Source of the DNA: Nymphaea colorata
Taxonomy: Eukaryota; Streptophyta; Magnoliopsida; Nymphaeales; Nymphaeaceae
Assembly: GCF_008831285.2 (NCBI RefSeq)
Contig: NC_045150.1
Coordinates: 7,142,001-7,206,000 of the forward strand
DNA: 64,000 nt
Direction: 5' to 3'
The notes under the pieces were generated by a model, which was not told the DNA's origin, did no database searches, and was given only the letters and a program-made list of their open reading frames with translations. Positions 63,273 to 64,000 of the stretch are shown here, in pieces. Every line of letters begins with the position of its first letter. Within the stretch, counting starts at the first letter, position 1. Position numbers and translations under genes: made by a program.

Positions 63273-63817
63273 GGTTCCTTCACTTGGACTGACTAATGTC
63301 ACTTCCTCAACATTAAACATTTTGACCTTTGAATACACTTGGGTCAAGTCGGTGCTAGTGGGACCAAACCAACCATCTCTCACAGCTAAAAGGGGTGGTA
63401 GGGTCAAGAGGTGCATACACCTTTTCTATGAGTGCTATTCTTAAAATGATACTAAGTTCAGCGTTCTCTTTTTCTTACCCATTCATCGGAACTTAATCGT
63501 GTTTTTATAAGAACAGAAAGGGGTGGAATATGATTGTATGTGATAGTTTATGAACATTTTTTGGGTTCACATCTTCATAAAAGATTACAAGTGCGTCATA
63601 CTGTAGTTGCATTTGTGCACTATATCACGGAAAGAAGATATGAATGAAATAAGTACCATCGCCAGACTATTTAACATGTTTCAAGGTACTCAAAAGAATA
63701 ATCAAGTTAATGTAATGGGAGAAGATATAGATAGAGTTTATTAGTTATCCACTAGAGAGGAGAAAACAGAAATGGAACTGTCTACCAAAATACAAAATAT
63801 TAGTTATCCATTTTCTT

Positions 63818-63819
<2 letters not shown>

Positions 63820-63877
<58 letters not shown>
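63820..63877. repeat. (TA)n microsatellite
   Basis: An uninterrupted TA run of about 58 bp. The final ~100 bp of the window look like the start of another GC-ended repeat (GGCTGGGCTGGGCTCGG). Confidence 0.9.
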
Positions 63878-63878
<1 letters not shown>

Positions 63879-64000
63879 CATTAGGGCCTGTACTGTGGTA
63901 GTATTTAAACTTGGCTTGACAAGCAGCAAGACTGGCAGTCCAAACCCTGTAAATGCCTCGTTAAGGCTGGGCTGGGCTCGGTCCTAGGTCGTAGCTTCTC

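Overview
This is nuclear DNA from a flowering plant. The genes are intron-rich with plant-type coding sequence, introns and intergenic DNA are AT-rich, and the gaps are full of microsatellites, small foldback or MITE-like repeats and scraps of organelle DNA. I cannot place the species more precisely from sequence alone. No bacterial-style operons, CRISPR arrays or prophage are present.

Layout. Positions 1-16.9 kb are gene-poor: dispersed repeats, microsatellites, a mitochondrial-type trnF(GAA) copy near 7.75 kb, and two short coding relics (an LHC/PsbS-like helix near 6.2 kb and an FKBP-type TPR exon near 12.7 kb). From about 16.95 to 23.95 kb there is an old tandem segmental duplication. Its right copy carries an intronless chloroplast-type class-3 lipase/phospholipase A1 gene (minus strand). 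Its left copy carries a decayed version of the same gene with a lost start codon, deletions and a frameshift. Positions 24-28.4 kb are repeat-rich intergenic DNA.

The right half holds three complete multi-exon genes that I could splice to full reading frames by hand. (1) NTAQ1, the N-terminal glutamine amidohydrolase of the N-degron pathway, plus strand, 28831-34725, 6 exons, 238 aa. It has two GC-AG introns, and a fragment of plastid ndhB sits in intron 5. (2) A small METTL13/EEF1AKMT4-like class I methyltransferase, minus strand, 35697-39337, 8 exons including a 20-nt one, 246 aa. It is convergent with NTAQ1. (3) A plant villin, minus strand, 43754-60076, 22 coding exons including an 11-nt microexon, 945 aa, with six gelsolin repeats and a C-terminal headpiece. 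It probably also has a non-coding 5' exon near 62 kb. Villin intron 13 contains a ~1.47-kb, nearly perfect foldback (two ~730-bp arms), the most striking structure in the window.

The genes do not form a pathway; they are ordinary neighbours (lipid hydrolysis, protein N-degron processing, methylation, actin bundling). The unusual content is structural: the foldback, the segmental duplication with its dying paralogue, the organelle insertions, the micro-exons and the GC-AG introns. Splice sites were assigned by reading GT/GC-AG signals and reading-frame continuity plus recalled family sequence. They have not been checked against transcripts.
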